Assembly (NCBI GenBank): GCA_022827225.1
Contig: JAJDTJ010000044.1
Coordinates: 1 to 64,000 of the forward strand
Reading direction: 5' to 3'
Source: Candidatus Poribacteria bacterium
GTDB taxonomy: Bacteria; Poribacteria; WGA-4E; WGA-3G
Length of the DNA stretch: 64,000 nucleotides
Shown here: positions 8,565-17,350 of the stretch, piece by piece
Layout of the letters: every line of letters begins with the position of its first letter
How positions within the stretch are numbered: the first letter of the stretch is position 1
Notes under the pieces: generated by a model
What the model was told of the DNA's origin: nothing
Database searches by the model: none
What the model saw: only the letters and a program-made list of their open reading frames with translations
Program-made: the position numbers and the translations under genes

Positions 8565-10256
8565 ATGTCAACCGAATTTTCAGCACGAACCCGATCCAAC
8601 AATATTCAGACCTTCAAGACTGAACCGTTAGATGTTTTGATCATCGGTGGCGGCATCGTCGGTGCCGGTCTAATTCGCGACCTCGCACTCAACGGAGGCA
8701 TCAAAGCCGGGTTAATTGAGCAAGGCGATTTCGCCAATGGAACCAGCAGTACCACATCGCAGCTTGTCCACGGCGGCTTTCGCTACCTCCTTAAACGCGA
8801 CATTGATCTCGTTAAAAAGTCACGCAGAGAACGTGAGATCCTCCGACACATTGCACCGAGCCTTGTCAAACCGATGCCAATCGCACTCCTCAATTACAAA
8901 GGCGATCCGTACCCGTTGACAGGGATACAACTCGCCGCACATTACTATAATCGGCTCTTTAAAGCAGACAAAGCAGAGAAAACAGTTGTAATTCGGGATG
9001 TACAAAAAGTAAAACGTCTGGTTGGACCCATTGCCGAGCATACACTGAGAGGATGTGTCCTATTATGGGATAGCAGGGTTGACGATGTACGGTTGACACT
9101 CGCAACGCTCAAAGATGCACACCGCCACGGTGCTATCATCGCAAATTATGTCCGTTTCCTCAATTTCGCCCAGCCATCAGATACTGCTGCGCCGAACCAA
9201 GTGTCACGGATAACTGCTGAAGATGTTATTTCTCGACAACGTTTTGAGATAACCGCTCGGAAAATCGTGGCAGCAACAGGGCCCTGGAGCGACGAGATAT
9301 GGTCCAAAGACCCGAGTTACGACGGCGTTCCACGCTTGCTAACGAAAAATGCAAAAGGTATTCATCTCGTCGTGCCTCGCTGCGGAAAGCAACACGACTC
9401 AGAAGCATACGGTCTGATTGCCTGCACGCGTTCGGAAAAACAACGCAAACGTAATCCGCGTGTTATTTTTATTTTACCGAGCGCTCACAATACTTCTATT
9501 GTCGGCACCACTGAAACCACACCACAAGAAGAACTTGACGCCGTCCGTCCATCAGCAGACGAGGCAGCGTATTTAATTTCAGAAACGCAACGTATTTTTC
9601 CTAATAAATCTCTTGACAACAACGCGATCATCGCTGCCTATGCTGGAACCCGTCCACTCATCGCTGCGAACAGACATGAGCGAGGGTTTGCAAGAGCAGG
9701 GTTCGTTTCAAGGGACCACTTAATCACAGAGAGCCCAAGTGGCGTGGTGTATCTCTATGGCGGGAAACTCACGACACACCGACAAATGGCAGAGGAGACA
9801 GCAAATTACCTGGCAACCTTTCTGAATGTCCCACGCCATTGTAAAACCGATACCACGCCTCTGTTCAATGTGTCAGCGAAAGCACCGAATTCGGACACGA
9901 ATCACGCTTTAAAATCCAGCACGGGTATGGAACGTCTCGTCGAACGGTATGGAGACGGATATCGGATGATTCAAAAACTCGTCAATGACGATGCAGCACT
10001 TGCTGAACCGATAACGCCATCTCTACCTTTCATAAAAGCCGAACTCCTCTACGCCTATTGGGGTGAAATGGCGATCACGTTGGACGATCTCCTCTGGCGA
10101 CGGACCCGAATCGGTTGGACACGAGGTCAAGGACTTGACATTGCACCACAAATTGCACAATTCCTAAGTGAGAAAAATGGGTGGGATCCGGCGAGAATCA
10201 TAGCTGAGGTTGAAGCGTATCGCGAACATATTCGGTGGTTGAATTCCAATCTTTGA
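8565..10256 (+). CDS. glpD: FAD-dependent glycerol-3-phosphate dehydrogenase (GlpD-like)
   Basis: 563 aa. It oxidises sn-glycerol 3-phosphate to dihydroxyacetone phosphate, passing electrons to quinone at the membrane. An N-terminal Rossmann motif LIIGGGIVGAGLIRDLA (about 26-42) is followed by TSSTTSQLVHGGFRYL, which is characteristic of the family; KGIHLVVPR and YGGKLTTHRQMAEETA are further conserved blocks, and a C-terminal DAO_C helical domain ends the protein. The start directly follows the aminotransferase stop. The TGA stop at 10254-10256 lies within the right end of the neighbouring IS200/IS605-type element, so the last residues may be altered from the ancestral protein, though the length is close to Bacillus GlpD. 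Confidence 0.9.
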   Translation: MSTEFSARTRSNNIQTFKTEPLDVLIIGGGIVGAGLIRDLALNGGIKAGLIEQGDFANGTSSTTSQLVHGGFRYLLKRDIDLVKKSRREREILRHIAPSLVKPMPIALLNYKGDPYPLTGIQLAAHYYNRLFKADKAEKTVVIRDVQKVKRLVGPIAEHTLRGCVLLWDSRVDDVRLTLATLKDAHRHGAIIANYVRFLNFAQPSDTAAPNQVSRITAEDVISRQRFEITARKIVAATGPWSDEIWSKDPSYDGVPRLLTKNAKGIHLVVPRCGKQHDSEAYGLIACTRSEKQRKRNPRVIFILPSAHNTSIVGTTETTPQEELDAVRPSADEAAYLISETQRIFPNKSLDNNAIIAAYAGTRPLIAANRHERGFARAGFVSRDHLITESPSGVVYLYGGKLTTHRQMAEETANYLATFLNVPRHCKTDTTPLFNVSAKAPNSDTNHALKSSTGMERLVERYGDGYRMIQKLVNDDAALAEPITPSLPFIKAELLYAYWGEMAITLDDLLWRRTRIGWTRGQGLDIAPQIAQFLSEKNGWDPARIIAEVEAYREHIRWLNSNL

Positions 10257-10261
10257 CATAC

Positions 10262-10420
10262 TCCCACAGCTGAAGCAGTGGGATTCTCTAAGAATCCGTT
10301 GCTTTTCTGTGTGGATCGTGGGGTTCCGACTTCGGTTGAAGTCTACGAGGGCCGCTTGCGATCGCAAGTCTGATACCCTCTAATCCAAAGGTTGATGCCC
10401 CAACCTTAACAATGTTTATC
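10262..10420 (-). ncRNA. predicted omega (reRNA) scaffold at the 3' end of tnpB
   Basis: Inferred from how TnpB systems are organised: the guide RNA is usually made from the tnpB 3' end and right element end. Seen here: GGATTCT (10281-10287) pairs with AGAATCC (10291-10297), with the tnpB stop codon as the 3-nt loop. Immediately beyond is the CCCAC/GTGGG hairpin at 10263-10282. The 5' limit given is arbitrary. The guide would be the next 16-20 nt, reading antisense into the end of glpD. Confidence 0.35.
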
Positions 10421-11502
10421 GCAGCGTTTACGTCTCGGTGGTGATGAGTTTGGCAACTCGGACAACGCCATTTACGAACCGACAAGTCCATAAGCATTTG
10501 AGGTTGTCCACATTTGCTACACGTTTTAGATGTTGCTTCAAATCTGTCAATGTAGTGAACTGCCTTACCGTGCTTTGACGCTTGGTGTTTCAACTTTTGG
10601 TGGAAAGCGTAGGGCGCAATATCAGAGACTTTACGGTCCCATAAGCGTTTCATACCTTCAAAGGTGAGTGTCTCAAAACAAAGTGCATCGTATTTATAGA
10701 CAAAACGTTTGGCAAGCTTCCAATGGTGATTTTCACGTTGACGCTTGATTTTACGGTGAACACGGGCCACGTCTTTTCGTGAACGTTCACTGTTGTTGCT
10801 ACCTTTGACTTTCTCTGAATGGGCGCGTTGTGCAACTGATAGATCGTCCATAGAGGTTTTATAGAATTCGGGCGACTCGTAGAGTGTACCATCGGAACAG
10901 GTGAACAGCGTTTTGATACCAAAGTCGAACCCTGCAGCATGACCCGTCTTGGGTGCGACTTTGGAAACGGTGTGGTCTGTTACAACGGACATATAGAAAT
11001 CACCGAGACTATCTTCCTTTATGGTGATCGTTTTGATATTACCAAGTATCGGACGACTGAGGTTAAAACGATAGTGTTTATTCTGTATCCGAACCTTGTC
11101 GCCATAGATACCAAAGCCAAAGTCGCCTTTTTCGGGATCGGCAAATCCGTATCCCGATGGGCACATCGTGAAAGAGTAGGGTTTTCGCCATGAACGAAAC
11201 CTCGGAGGACGTTTAGCAAGTCCAATAAAGAAACGTTGGTATCCCGCGTCCAATCGCTTGAGTATTTCACGGGCTGCCCAAGAGTCTAACTCACGCCAAT
11301 GTGCGAACACTTCAGGGTGTGCTTTACGCAATATTGTGAACTGACGCGACATTTCAGCGAAGGACATATACGGCAGCCCAAGGGCATAGCGAGTGCGTTG
11401 CCAACCGAGAAAATAATTCCATATATCATGTGCGATCCACGTCAATCGTTTCAAAGTTCGATTACGTTTGGCACGAAAGAGTTTGTAGAGTGTAGCATAC
11501 AT
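10288..11502 (-). CDS. tnpB: RNA-guided nuclease TnpB (IS200/IS605 OrfB)
   Basis: 404 aa, full length for the family. RuvC residues appear complete: D193 in AGFDFGIKTL, E277 in ALCFETLTFEG, D357 in HHRDVNAAINI. The zinc ribbon has C328-x2-C331 and C347-x2-C350. TnpB cleaves DNA next to a short TAM using an RNA transcribed from the element's right end, helping the element persist after TnpA-mediated excision. A perfect consensus promoter (11599-11627) and a highly structured leader precede it. The stop codon sits in the loop of a 7-bp hairpin. Nothing suggests inactivation. Confidence 0.93.
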   Translation of the reverse strand: MYATLYKLFRAKRNRTLKRLTWIAHDIWNYFLGWQRTRYALGLPYMSFAEMSRQFTILRKAHPEVFAHWRELDSWAAREILKRLDAGYQRFFIGLAKRPPRFRSWRKPYSFTMCPSGYGFADPEKGDFGFGIYGDKVRIQNKHYRFNLSRPILGNIKTITIKEDSLGDFYMSVVTDHTVSKVAPKTGHAAGFDFGIKTLFTCSDGTLYESPEFYKTSMDDLSVAQRAHSEKVKGSNNSERSRKDVARVHRKIKRQRENHHWKLAKRFVYKYDALCFETLTFEGMKRLWDRKVSDIAPYAFHQKLKHQASKHGKAVHYIDRFEATSKTCSKCGQPQMLMDLSVRKWRCPSCQTHHHRDVNAAINIVKVGASTFGLEGIRLAIASGPRRLQPKSEPHDPHRKATDS

Positions 11503-11531
11503 GGTATATCAGGTATCAGGCATTTATCCTC

Positions 11532-11584
11532 TGCTTAGTAGGAGGCAGACACATCGTCAAGCGACAATGCTAAGCATGTCTGCC
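11532..11584 (-). promoter_or_regulatory. pseudoknot-capable leader upstream of tnpB
   Basis: On the plus strand, TGCTTAG (11532-11538) pairs with CTAAGCA (11570-11576), and GGCAGACA (11544-11551) pairs with TGTCTGCC (11577-11584). The two stems interleave and abut exactly, the geometry of an H-type pseudoknot, with a third small hairpin CATCGTC/GACAATG inside (one G-U pair). It is transcribed as the tnpB 5' leader. It may be the left-end structure recognised by TnpA or a translation control element. Confidence 0.6.
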
Positions 11585-11598
11585 AACCTGATACGCTA

Positions 11599-11627
11599 AT
11601 TATACCACGTTTCTATAGGATTGTCAA
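11599..11627 (-). promoter_or_regulatory. consensus sigma-70 promoter for tnpB
   Basis: Minus strand TTGACA (plus-strand TGTCAA at 11622-11627), 17-bp spacer, TATAAT (plus-strand ATTATA at 11599-11604). Both hexamers are perfect and the spacing optimal. Transcription would start near 11592, roughly 90 nt before the tnpB start. Confidence 0.8.
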
Positions 11628-11672
11628 GTTTTTTGCGGTCTTATATCCCAAAGCTAAAGCATTGGGAAACCT

Positions 11673-11857
11673 TACGACCGAAGTCCCGTAAATGGCGTTG
11701 TCGGTCATCAGTTAACAGAAAGTAGGACTTACGGACGTTGTTCTTTTGTAGCATAGGCTGTTAGCCTGTGGCACTATAACCCTGTGTTTACCGAAAAATT
11801 TCAATTAACAGAACGGGCTGTAGTCAAAAGTGCGTAAGTCCTAAAGGAAATTAAAAA
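11673..11857. repeat. intergenic repeats between IS element and nuclease gene
   Basis: Holds two dispersed repeats. The hairpin TAGCATAGGCT-GTT-AGCCTGTG is at 11749-11770. A copy of AACAGAACGG followed by AGTCAAAAGTGCGTAAGTCC is at 11806-11843 and recurs nearly unchanged at 54966-55003. A shorter inverted piece (AGGACTTACGGACG) is at 11724-11737. No gene is seen. Confidence 0.55.
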
Positions 11858-12847
11858 ATGGAAGTTTACCGTTGGGAAGACCGCAAATTTGGGAGGCTGG
11901 AGCCGCTACGTTTCGGCGAAGAACGAGATTTTGAGGACCTCCTCGAAAAGGATGCCACGCTCGTTCTTGGTGAACCGCTCTGTATTATCAGCAGACAACC
12001 CCCACTGAGCACCTCGAAACAGAAGGTTGACCTCCTCGCGCTCGATCGCCAAGGAAATTGTGTGATTATCGAACTCAAACGCGGAAAACCCTCGCGCACA
12101 GCAATCACACAGATTTTGGAGTACGCCGCCGGTGTTTCCCAACTCTCTTTCATAGAATTGGAGCAGCTCGCTTACCGATGGTCTCAACAGCAGGGCGAAG
12201 AGTTCTCAACACTCACCGCACGCCACAGCGAATTTTTCGGCTATGAACCAGGTGATATTCGCAAGTCGGCATTCAACCAGAAACAACGGTTGGTGCTTAT
12301 TTCGGAAGGTGTAGACACACGGGTCTTAGAGGTCGCCGAATACCTGCGAGCCTTGGGGTTAGACCTCACCTATATCTCCTATTTTTCCTATCACGCACCA
12401 GATGAGATTTTAATCGCTACCGAAACAGTGCTCGGTAGCACAGTTGTCAAGGAGGAAGAACGGAATTACGGGCACACCACACAGCAGTTTATGACGCTCC
12501 CATCCTTCGTTCAGATACTCCAGGTGAACGAAGACCTCCTACAGGTCGCTAATGAATTTTTTCAGTACGTTGACGCATGCGGTGCTACGCTGCGACCGCG
12601 CATCGCAAAACTACGAATGACGATCGGTGGACGTTGGTGGCTTGACACTTACCCGTCAAGAAGAGCCACACATTTCCGTCTTGATGTACACGGCGACTTC
12701 ACACCGCTCCACATCGTTGAGTGCAGAGCCAATTTGCCTAATGTGACTGTCAAAAATTTCGGTATCTCTTTCAATATCGCGACCAAAGCACATCTCAACT
12801 ATGCAATCGAAATTTTTGAACGCATTCGCAACGCCATCCTTTTCTAA
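11858..12847 (+). CDS. NucS/DUF91-like PD-(D/E)xK endonuclease
   Basis: 329 aa; AGGA at 11843-11846 precedes the ATG by a good distance. Residues 50-95 hold the nuclease core: KVDLLALDRQGNCVIIELKR gives D58 and E72-x-K74, followed by the helix AITQILEYAAGVSQL that carries the conserved Q. This pattern is shared by NucS/EndoMS and DUF91 proteins. The remaining two thirds, with IAKLRMTIGGRWWLDTYPSRR, I do not recognise; it may be the C-terminal domain seen in DUF91 proteins of uncertain role. It is a single gene with no neighbours suggesting a restriction system. Mismatch or branched-DNA cleavage is a family possibility, not shown here. Confidence 0.75.
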   Translation: MEVYRWEDRKFGRLEPLRFGEERDFEDLLEKDATLVLGEPLCIISRQPPLSTSKQKVDLLALDRQGNCVIIELKRGKPSRTAITQILEYAAGVSQLSFIELEQLAYRWSQQQGEEFSTLTARHSEFFGYEPGDIRKSAFNQKQRLVLISEGVDTRVLEVAEYLRALGLDLTYISYFSYHAPDEILIATETVLGSTVVKEEERNYGHTTQQFMTLPSFVQILQVNEDLLQVANEFFQYVDACGATLRPRIAKLRMTIGGRWWLDTYPSRRATHFRLDVHGDFTPLHIVECRANLPNVTVKNFGISFNIATKAHLNYAIEIFERIRNAILF

Positions 12848-12860
12848 GAAATATTGACGC

Positions 12861-12992
12861 GTTGTAGCACAAACTTTTAGTTTGTCGCACATACAACGCA
12901 AACTAAAAGTAGGAGCGAGTGTTTTTGCTTACAAGAAATCCGCAGAAATACCCAAGCAAATACCCCCAGCAAAAACGGTATTTCTTGTCGCT
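12861..12992. repeat. two dispersed repeats upstream of the VWA gene
   Basis: TAGCACAAACT-TTT-AGTTTGTCGC (12866-12889) is a hairpin copy of the TAGCAYARRCT family. From 12918 to 12992 lies an inverted copy of the TTTTTGCTTGGGGTATTTGC / TTTCTGCGGATTTC composite repeat. The latter is open in the frame of the next gene, which falsely extends its N-terminus. Confidence 0.6.
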
Positions 12993-13022
12993 CGCGATCC
13001 CTTAAAACGTCTAATCAAAAAT

Positions 13023-14051
13023 ATGGACTGGCTCCGTTTCGGTAACCCCGAATACCTACACCTCCTATGGGCAATACCGCCCCTAATTTTCCTGCTCCTT
13101 TTTGGGCTGCGACAAAAACAGAAGGCGTTGCTACGATTCCATAGCAATGTCGATCCTGCGCATCTGCAGCGACACAAGATTCAAGCCGCACTGTTGCTGC
13201 TCAGTTGCCTCTGTGTTATACTCGCAGTTGCACGTCCACAATGGGGTGCGAAACCCGAATCTGTTGCTGAAAGGTTGGATGTCATACTCGCACTTGATAT
13301 TTCGACGAGTATGCTCGCCGAAGATGAGCAATCCATTCGGCGACTCGATCGCGCCAAAGAGGTTATATTCTCACTCTTAACGGAACTTGAAGGAGACCGC
13401 GTCGGGTTACTCTATTTCGCGGAGGCGAGTTTCATGGTATGTCCTTTGACGAGTGATACCGGCACCCTCAGAGAATTCTTAGCGGCAGTAACCGCAGAAA
13501 CGCTTGCACATAGCGGCACGCGTATCGCTAACGCCATTGAAATTGCGACAGAGCGCCTCGCTTTTGAGAAAAAAAATGCAACAGTAGCGTCCGATCTTGA
13601 GGGACAAAAAGCCTTGATTCTCTTTACAGACGGCGAGGATCACGGCGAAGAGGCGGTCAAAGCAGCAAAGGCAGCGGCACCGAAAGGCGTGCATATCTAC
13701 TGTATCGGTATTGGGAACCCTCTTAAATCTGTGCCCATTCCGCTTCGCGGAGATGATAGCGCCGGAGCGACACCGTACAAGCGTGATGTGAACGGGCAAC
13801 TTGTGCTAACGATATTAGATGAGAAACTTCTACAGGAGATCGCAAAGGCAGGAAACGGCAACTACTACCACGCAGCAACCGGAATTACACAGTTAGCGAC
13901 AGACTTAGCACGCCTCGAAAAGCAGCGGTTCACTGTCCGATCAGATGGTGAGTATCAGGAACGTTTCCAATGGTTCGTTGCCGCTGCGTTGATTCTGCTT
14001 ATCTACGAGTTAATCCACTTCGCAATATGGTATCGAAAGTTACGGCTTTAG
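13023..14051 (+). CDS. BatA-like membrane protein with von Willebrand factor A domain
   Basis: 342 aa from ATG 13023; upstream in-frame codons from 12882 are repeat-derived. MDWLRFGNPEYLHLLWAIPP is the typical BatA/BatB start, with membrane helices at about 11-29 and 53-70. The VWA domain follows with an intact MIDAS motif D92-I-S94-T-S96 and FTDGEDHGEE later. A third helix is near the C-terminus. The family (Bacteroides aerotolerance) usually sits with a MoxR ATPase, a DUF58 protein and BatB-E; none is next to it here, so it is isolated from its usual operon. Confidence 0.85.
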   Translation: MDWLRFGNPEYLHLLWAIPPLIFLLLFGLRQKQKALLRFHSNVDPAHLQRHKIQAALLLLSCLCVILAVARPQWGAKPESVAERLDVILALDISTSMLAEDEQSIRRLDRAKEVIFSLLTELEGDRVGLLYFAEASFMVCPLTSDTGTLREFLAAVTAETLAHSGTRIANAIEIATERLAFEKKNATVASDLEGQKALILFTDGEDHGEEAVKAAKAAAPKGVHIYCIGIGNPLKSVPIPLRGDDSAGATPYKRDVNGQLVLTILDEKLLQEIAKAGNGNYYHAATGITQLATDLARLEKQRFTVRSDGEYQERFQWFVAAALILLIYELIHFAIWYRKLRL

Positions 14052-14073
14052 TCAGGCGATATAAACTTTGGCA

Positions 14074-15075
14074 TTACGCTTTTTTCACTGCTAATCCACT
14101 CGGACGGAAACGCATTATCACAATTAAAATAACACCAAAAATCAAGTAACGCGCGCCGCCAAATTCGGAGGGTAGAATATTACCGCCGCGTAGAAGTTCA
14201 CCTAAGGTAGCAAGAATCGCTGCACCTATGATACTCCCTCTAATGCTGCCTGTACCCCCTAACACGACCATACAGAGGATAAAGATAGATTCCCAAAAAT
14301 CGAAAAGTTTCGCGCTGATATTAACCTGAAATTGCGCAATAAAACCACCACCGAGTGCGCCAACTGCTGCACTCACAGCGAAAGCGAGAGATTTATATCG
14401 ACTGAGATTGATTCCCATACTTTCTGCTGCTTGTTCATCTTCCCGAATCGCAGTCCATGCCCTACCCACACGAGATTCTTTTAAACGGTAAGTGATAAAG
14501 ACTGTAAGCAAAATTAAAATGAGAATATGGTAATAATGATGCCAATTTTGAAACAATTCTATCCCAAAAATTGTGACAGGTGGAATATTATTTACGAACC
14601 CGTTAGGACCGCCAATCAGCCAAATTTCGTTTTTTACGACTTGAACAAGGAGTTCGGCAAACCCAAAGGTCACGATAGCAAAATAGTCACCTGTCAGTCG
14701 TAAAGTAGGGATGCCCCGCAATAATCCCCACAATGCCCCATTAAGTACAGCAAGTGGAAGAGCAATCCAATAACTAAATCCAAGCCTTGCCATCAATAGT
14801 CCTGCTGTATAACCACCGATGAGGTAGAAGCCAGCATAACCCAAGTCAAGCAGTCCAGTGTCCCCACACACAATGTTTAACCCGACTGCAAGTAGGATAT
14901 AGACTCCCGCCTGAACGATAATCCGTAGAATATAATCCCCACTCGGAAGGGGGAGCATAACCCCATAGTTCGAGGAGACGTAGAGAGCAAACGCATCTAT
15001 AAGGTACATAAACGCCGGAACTAAAAGGATAATCAAACTGATACCGATATTTTTCGGTGTTAATTTATCTCTCAT
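14074..15075 (-). CDS. branched-chain amino-acid-type ABC permease (LivM-like)
   Basis: 333 aa, about nine membrane segments. VGLNIVCGDTGLLDLGYAGFYLIGGY is the diagnostic LivM segment, and AIREDEQAAESMGINLSRYKSLAFAVSA is the conserved cytoplasmic loop contacting the ATPases. It forms the importer with the LivH-like permease 27 bp upstream and the binding protein beyond. The downstream livG/livF ATPase genes usually found here are missing; the next gene is the convergent VWA gene. Confidence 0.92.
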   Translation of the reverse strand: MRDKLTPKNIGISLIILLVPAFMYLIDAFALYVSSNYGVMLPLPSGDYILRIIVQAGVYILLAVGLNIVCGDTGLLDLGYAGFYLIGGYTAGLLMARLGFSYWIALPLAVLNGALWGLLRGIPTLRLTGDYFAIVTFGFAELLVQVVKNEIWLIGGPNGFVNNIPPVTIFGIELFQNWHHYYHILILILLTVFITYRLKESRVGRAWTAIREDEQAAESMGINLSRYKSLAFAVSAAVGALGGGFIAQFQVNISAKLFDFWESIFILCMVVLGGTGSIRGSIIGAAILATLGELLRGGNILPSEFGGARYLIFGVILIVIMRFRPSGLAVKKA

Positions 15076-15102
15076 TTTATCATCTCAATCTGCGAATCAT
15101 GG

Positions 15103-16023
15103 TTAGGCACGTTTGCTTGTCGATTTCCCAAATAAACCAGAAGGACGGATTAGAATTACAAGAATCATGATAACATAGGCAAATGCTAACCGGTAACCGG
15201 AGTGGATATCAGCACCAAACGTTTCGGCAATGCCAATTACGATGCCGCCAACCATTGCACCCGTAATATTTCCAATACCGCCAAGCACCGCTGCTGCAAA
15301 CGCTGCGACACCTTTATAATAACCCATTGTCGGTTCAATCACTTCACGCAAGCCAACCATGACGCCAGCAACAGCCCCTAAAGCAGAACCAATCGCAAAT
15401 GTGACAGAGATCACCATGTTGGTATTGATGCCCATTAGATTTGCAGCGGTCTGGTTTTCGGCACACGCACGCATCGCTTTCCCAATTTTGGTTAGGTAAA
15501 TCAGCCTGTTTAAACCAATCATGAGCACAACTGCCAGTAGGAGTATAAACACGTCTCGATAAGGTAGGATAGCACCACCCGGTAGCGGAATCGCGTTTAT
15601 AATCGCTCCCGTTTGTACATCTATATCACTTATGAAAATCTTGGGTTTGGATTCGTCAGGAAAAGATTGTTGGCTCGCCGACCAAATAAGACGGGCGAGG
15701 TTCTGCAACGCAAGCGATATACCAATTGCTGTAATGAGCGCAGATAAACGCGGGGCGTTGCGAAGAGGACGGTAAGCAACGACATCAATCAGCACACCAA
15801 GCAAAGCACAAAGGAGCATACTTACGGGCAATGCCACCCAAAACGGCAGCCCAAAAACCGTTACCAGCACGAACGCAAAATACGCCCCGAACATAAAAAT
15901 TTCGCCGTGTGCAAAGTTAATCAATTGGATGATGCCGTAGACCATGGTGTAACCGACAGCGATCAGCGCGTATATGCCACCGAGAACTAATCCATTTACC
16001 AATTGCACTATAAATTGGTCCAT
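15103..16023 (-). CDS. branched-chain amino-acid-type ABC permease (LivH-like)
   Basis: 306 aa, highly hydrophobic. LVNGLVLGGIYALIAVGYTMVYGIIQLINFAHGE is the LivH signature at the N-terminus, and MRACAENQTAANLMGINTN is the transmission loop. It pairs with the LivM-like permease. Liv-type systems carry leucine/isoleucine/valine but also urea, amides and other small solutes, so the substrate is open. Confidence 0.92.
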   Translation of the reverse strand: MDQFIVQLVNGLVLGGIYALIAVGYTMVYGIIQLINFAHGEIFMFGAYFAFVLVTVFGLPFWVALPVSMLLCALLGVLIDVVAYRPLRNAPRLSALITAIGISLALQNLARLIWSASQQSFPDESKPKIFISDIDVQTGAIINAIPLPGGAILPYRDVFILLLAVVLMIGLNRLIYLTKIGKAMRACAENQTAANLMGINTNMVISVTFAIGSALGAVAGVMVGLREVIEPTMGYYKGVAAFAAAVLGGIGNITGAMVGGIVIGIAETFGADIHSGYRLAFAYVIMILVILIRPSGLFGKSTSKRA

Positions 16024-16092
16024 AAGCTCCCCGTTTCTGATTCTATCGTCAAATTCTTCGGTATTGAAACTACCGGTCCCTATGAATATGAT

Positions 16093-17277
16093 CTAATTTG
16101 TATCGAGCATCTGTACAGGAGCGGTCGTGAACTTTCCATCCTTCACCAATTTAACATACGCAGGTTTGACACAGTCGCCATTCTTATCGAAATAGGTGAG
16201 ACCCGTAATTCCAGTGTACCCTTTCGCCGGTGTAGTGATTAAAGCCAAATAATCTCGAATCGCCTTCCGGTTATCGGCAAGTGAACCATCGTTTTTGTAG
16301 GTTTTTTCTATCGCATCGGCAATCATGCCGACAGCGTCATAACTTAAAGCCGCCCATGTATCCGGCGGAACTCCGTACTTTGACTCAAAATCCACAGCAA
16401 CTTGTTTTGCGTCTTCACTACCGAGATCGAAAGTAAAGGGCGTCGTGAGGTACATCCCTTCTGCAGCTTTGCCTGCTTTGTTGAGGAATTCAGGAGAGTC
16501 AACACCATCTGCCCCGAAAATTTGGGTGTTAATCCCTACTTCGTCGGCTTGTGAGACAATAAGTCCGGCTTGCGTGTAAAGACCAGAAATAAAAATAACA
16601 TCCGGTTTCTTTCCTTGAATACTAGTGAGCTGAGCTTTGAAATCGGTGCTATTCCGGTCATACGCCTCTGATGCTACCACCTCAAGACCGTATTTTTCCG
16701 CCCCCACGATGAACCCGTCTCGGAGCCCGCGACCATAATCGTCGTTATCAAAGAAAATCGCAACAGTCTTTAAATCTTTCAAAGTGTTTTTAATGTACTT
16801 CGCAACGAACTCACCTTGAAAATCGTCTCGATAGATATTACGAAACATCCAGTCACTACCTTCTGCGACCTTTACATTTGTTGAACCTGGCGAAAGTGCC
16901 ACGATGCCGTTGCGTTGATAAATAGGTTTACCTGACAACGTACATGAACTGTTGAAATGTCCAACAACAGCGAGAATCTGTCTGTCTGTCGCGATTCGAG
17001 TCGCTACCAATCCAGCTTCTCTGTCGTTACCAGTGTCATCTTCAAAACTTAGTACCAACTTCATCCCGCTGATACCGCCCGCGTTATTGATTTGCTCAGC
17101 CTTAAGTTCAGCACCACGTTTGATCATGTCACCAAACGCTGCGATATTACCTGTAAAGGGACCCGCTACGGCAACCTTTACTTCAGATGGAGCCGTCCGT
17201 GCATCTTTGTTTGATGGCTGGCATCCCAGAACGGACACAACCGCGACTATCAATACCCCTATAAACCAATTTCTCAT
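16093..17277 (-). CDS. Liv-type ABC substrate-binding lipoprotein
   Basis: 394 aa. The N-terminus MRNWFIGVLIVAVVSVLGC ends in a lipobox cysteine (C19), so it is a lipoprotein. The mature part is a Peripla_BP_6 type I binding fold: KVAVAGPFTGNIAAFGDMIKRG, GGISGMKLVLSFEDD and ALSPGSTN are characteristic. It is first in the operon with the two Liv permeases, 69 bp upstream of livH. A second protein of this family lies at 37856-39016. The ligand cannot be read from the sequence. Confidence 0.9.
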   Translation of the reverse strand: MRNWFIGVLIVAVVSVLGCQPSNKDARTAPSEVKVAVAGPFTGNIAAFGDMIKRGAELKAEQINNAGGISGMKLVLSFEDDTGNDREAGLVATRIATDRQILAVVGHFNSSCTLSGKPIYQRNGIVALSPGSTNVKVAEGSDWMFRNIYRDDFQGEFVAKYIKNTLKDLKTVAIFFDNDDYGRGLRDGFIVGAEKYGLEVVASEAYDRNSTDFKAQLTSIQGKKPDVIFISGLYTQAGLIVSQADEVGINTQIFGADGVDSPEFLNKAGKAAEGMYLTTPFTFDLGSEDAKQVAVDFESKYGVPPDTWAALSYDAVGMIADAIEKTYKNDGSLADNRKAIRDYLALITTPAKGYTGITGLTYFDKNGDCVKPAYVKLVKDGKFTTAPVQMLDTN

Positions 17278-17350
17278 TTTATTTTCTCCCCTTCATTTTC
17301 CGACAAATCTTGTGTGCTATCAATCCGAATCAAATTATTGAAATGATGAT

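Larger units (their letters stand above)
10257..11672 (-). mobile_element. IS200/IS605-type element carrying tnpB only
   Basis: Bounded approximately. On the right (10263-10282) a hairpin CCCAC-A-GC-TGAA-GC-A-GTGGG, and on the left (11646-11667) a hairpin TCCCAA-A-GC-TAAA-GC-A-TTGGGA of the same architecture. Between them lies one gene, tnpB, on the minus strand, with its own promoter. No tnpA is present, so mobilisation would need a TnpA in trans. The exact ends are uncertain by some bases. Confidence 0.7.

Noticed and set aside
12882..13022. N-terminal extension of the VWA gene in frame from 12882
   Set aside because: It is encoded by dispersed repeat sequence; the family start MDWLRFGNPEYL is at 13023.
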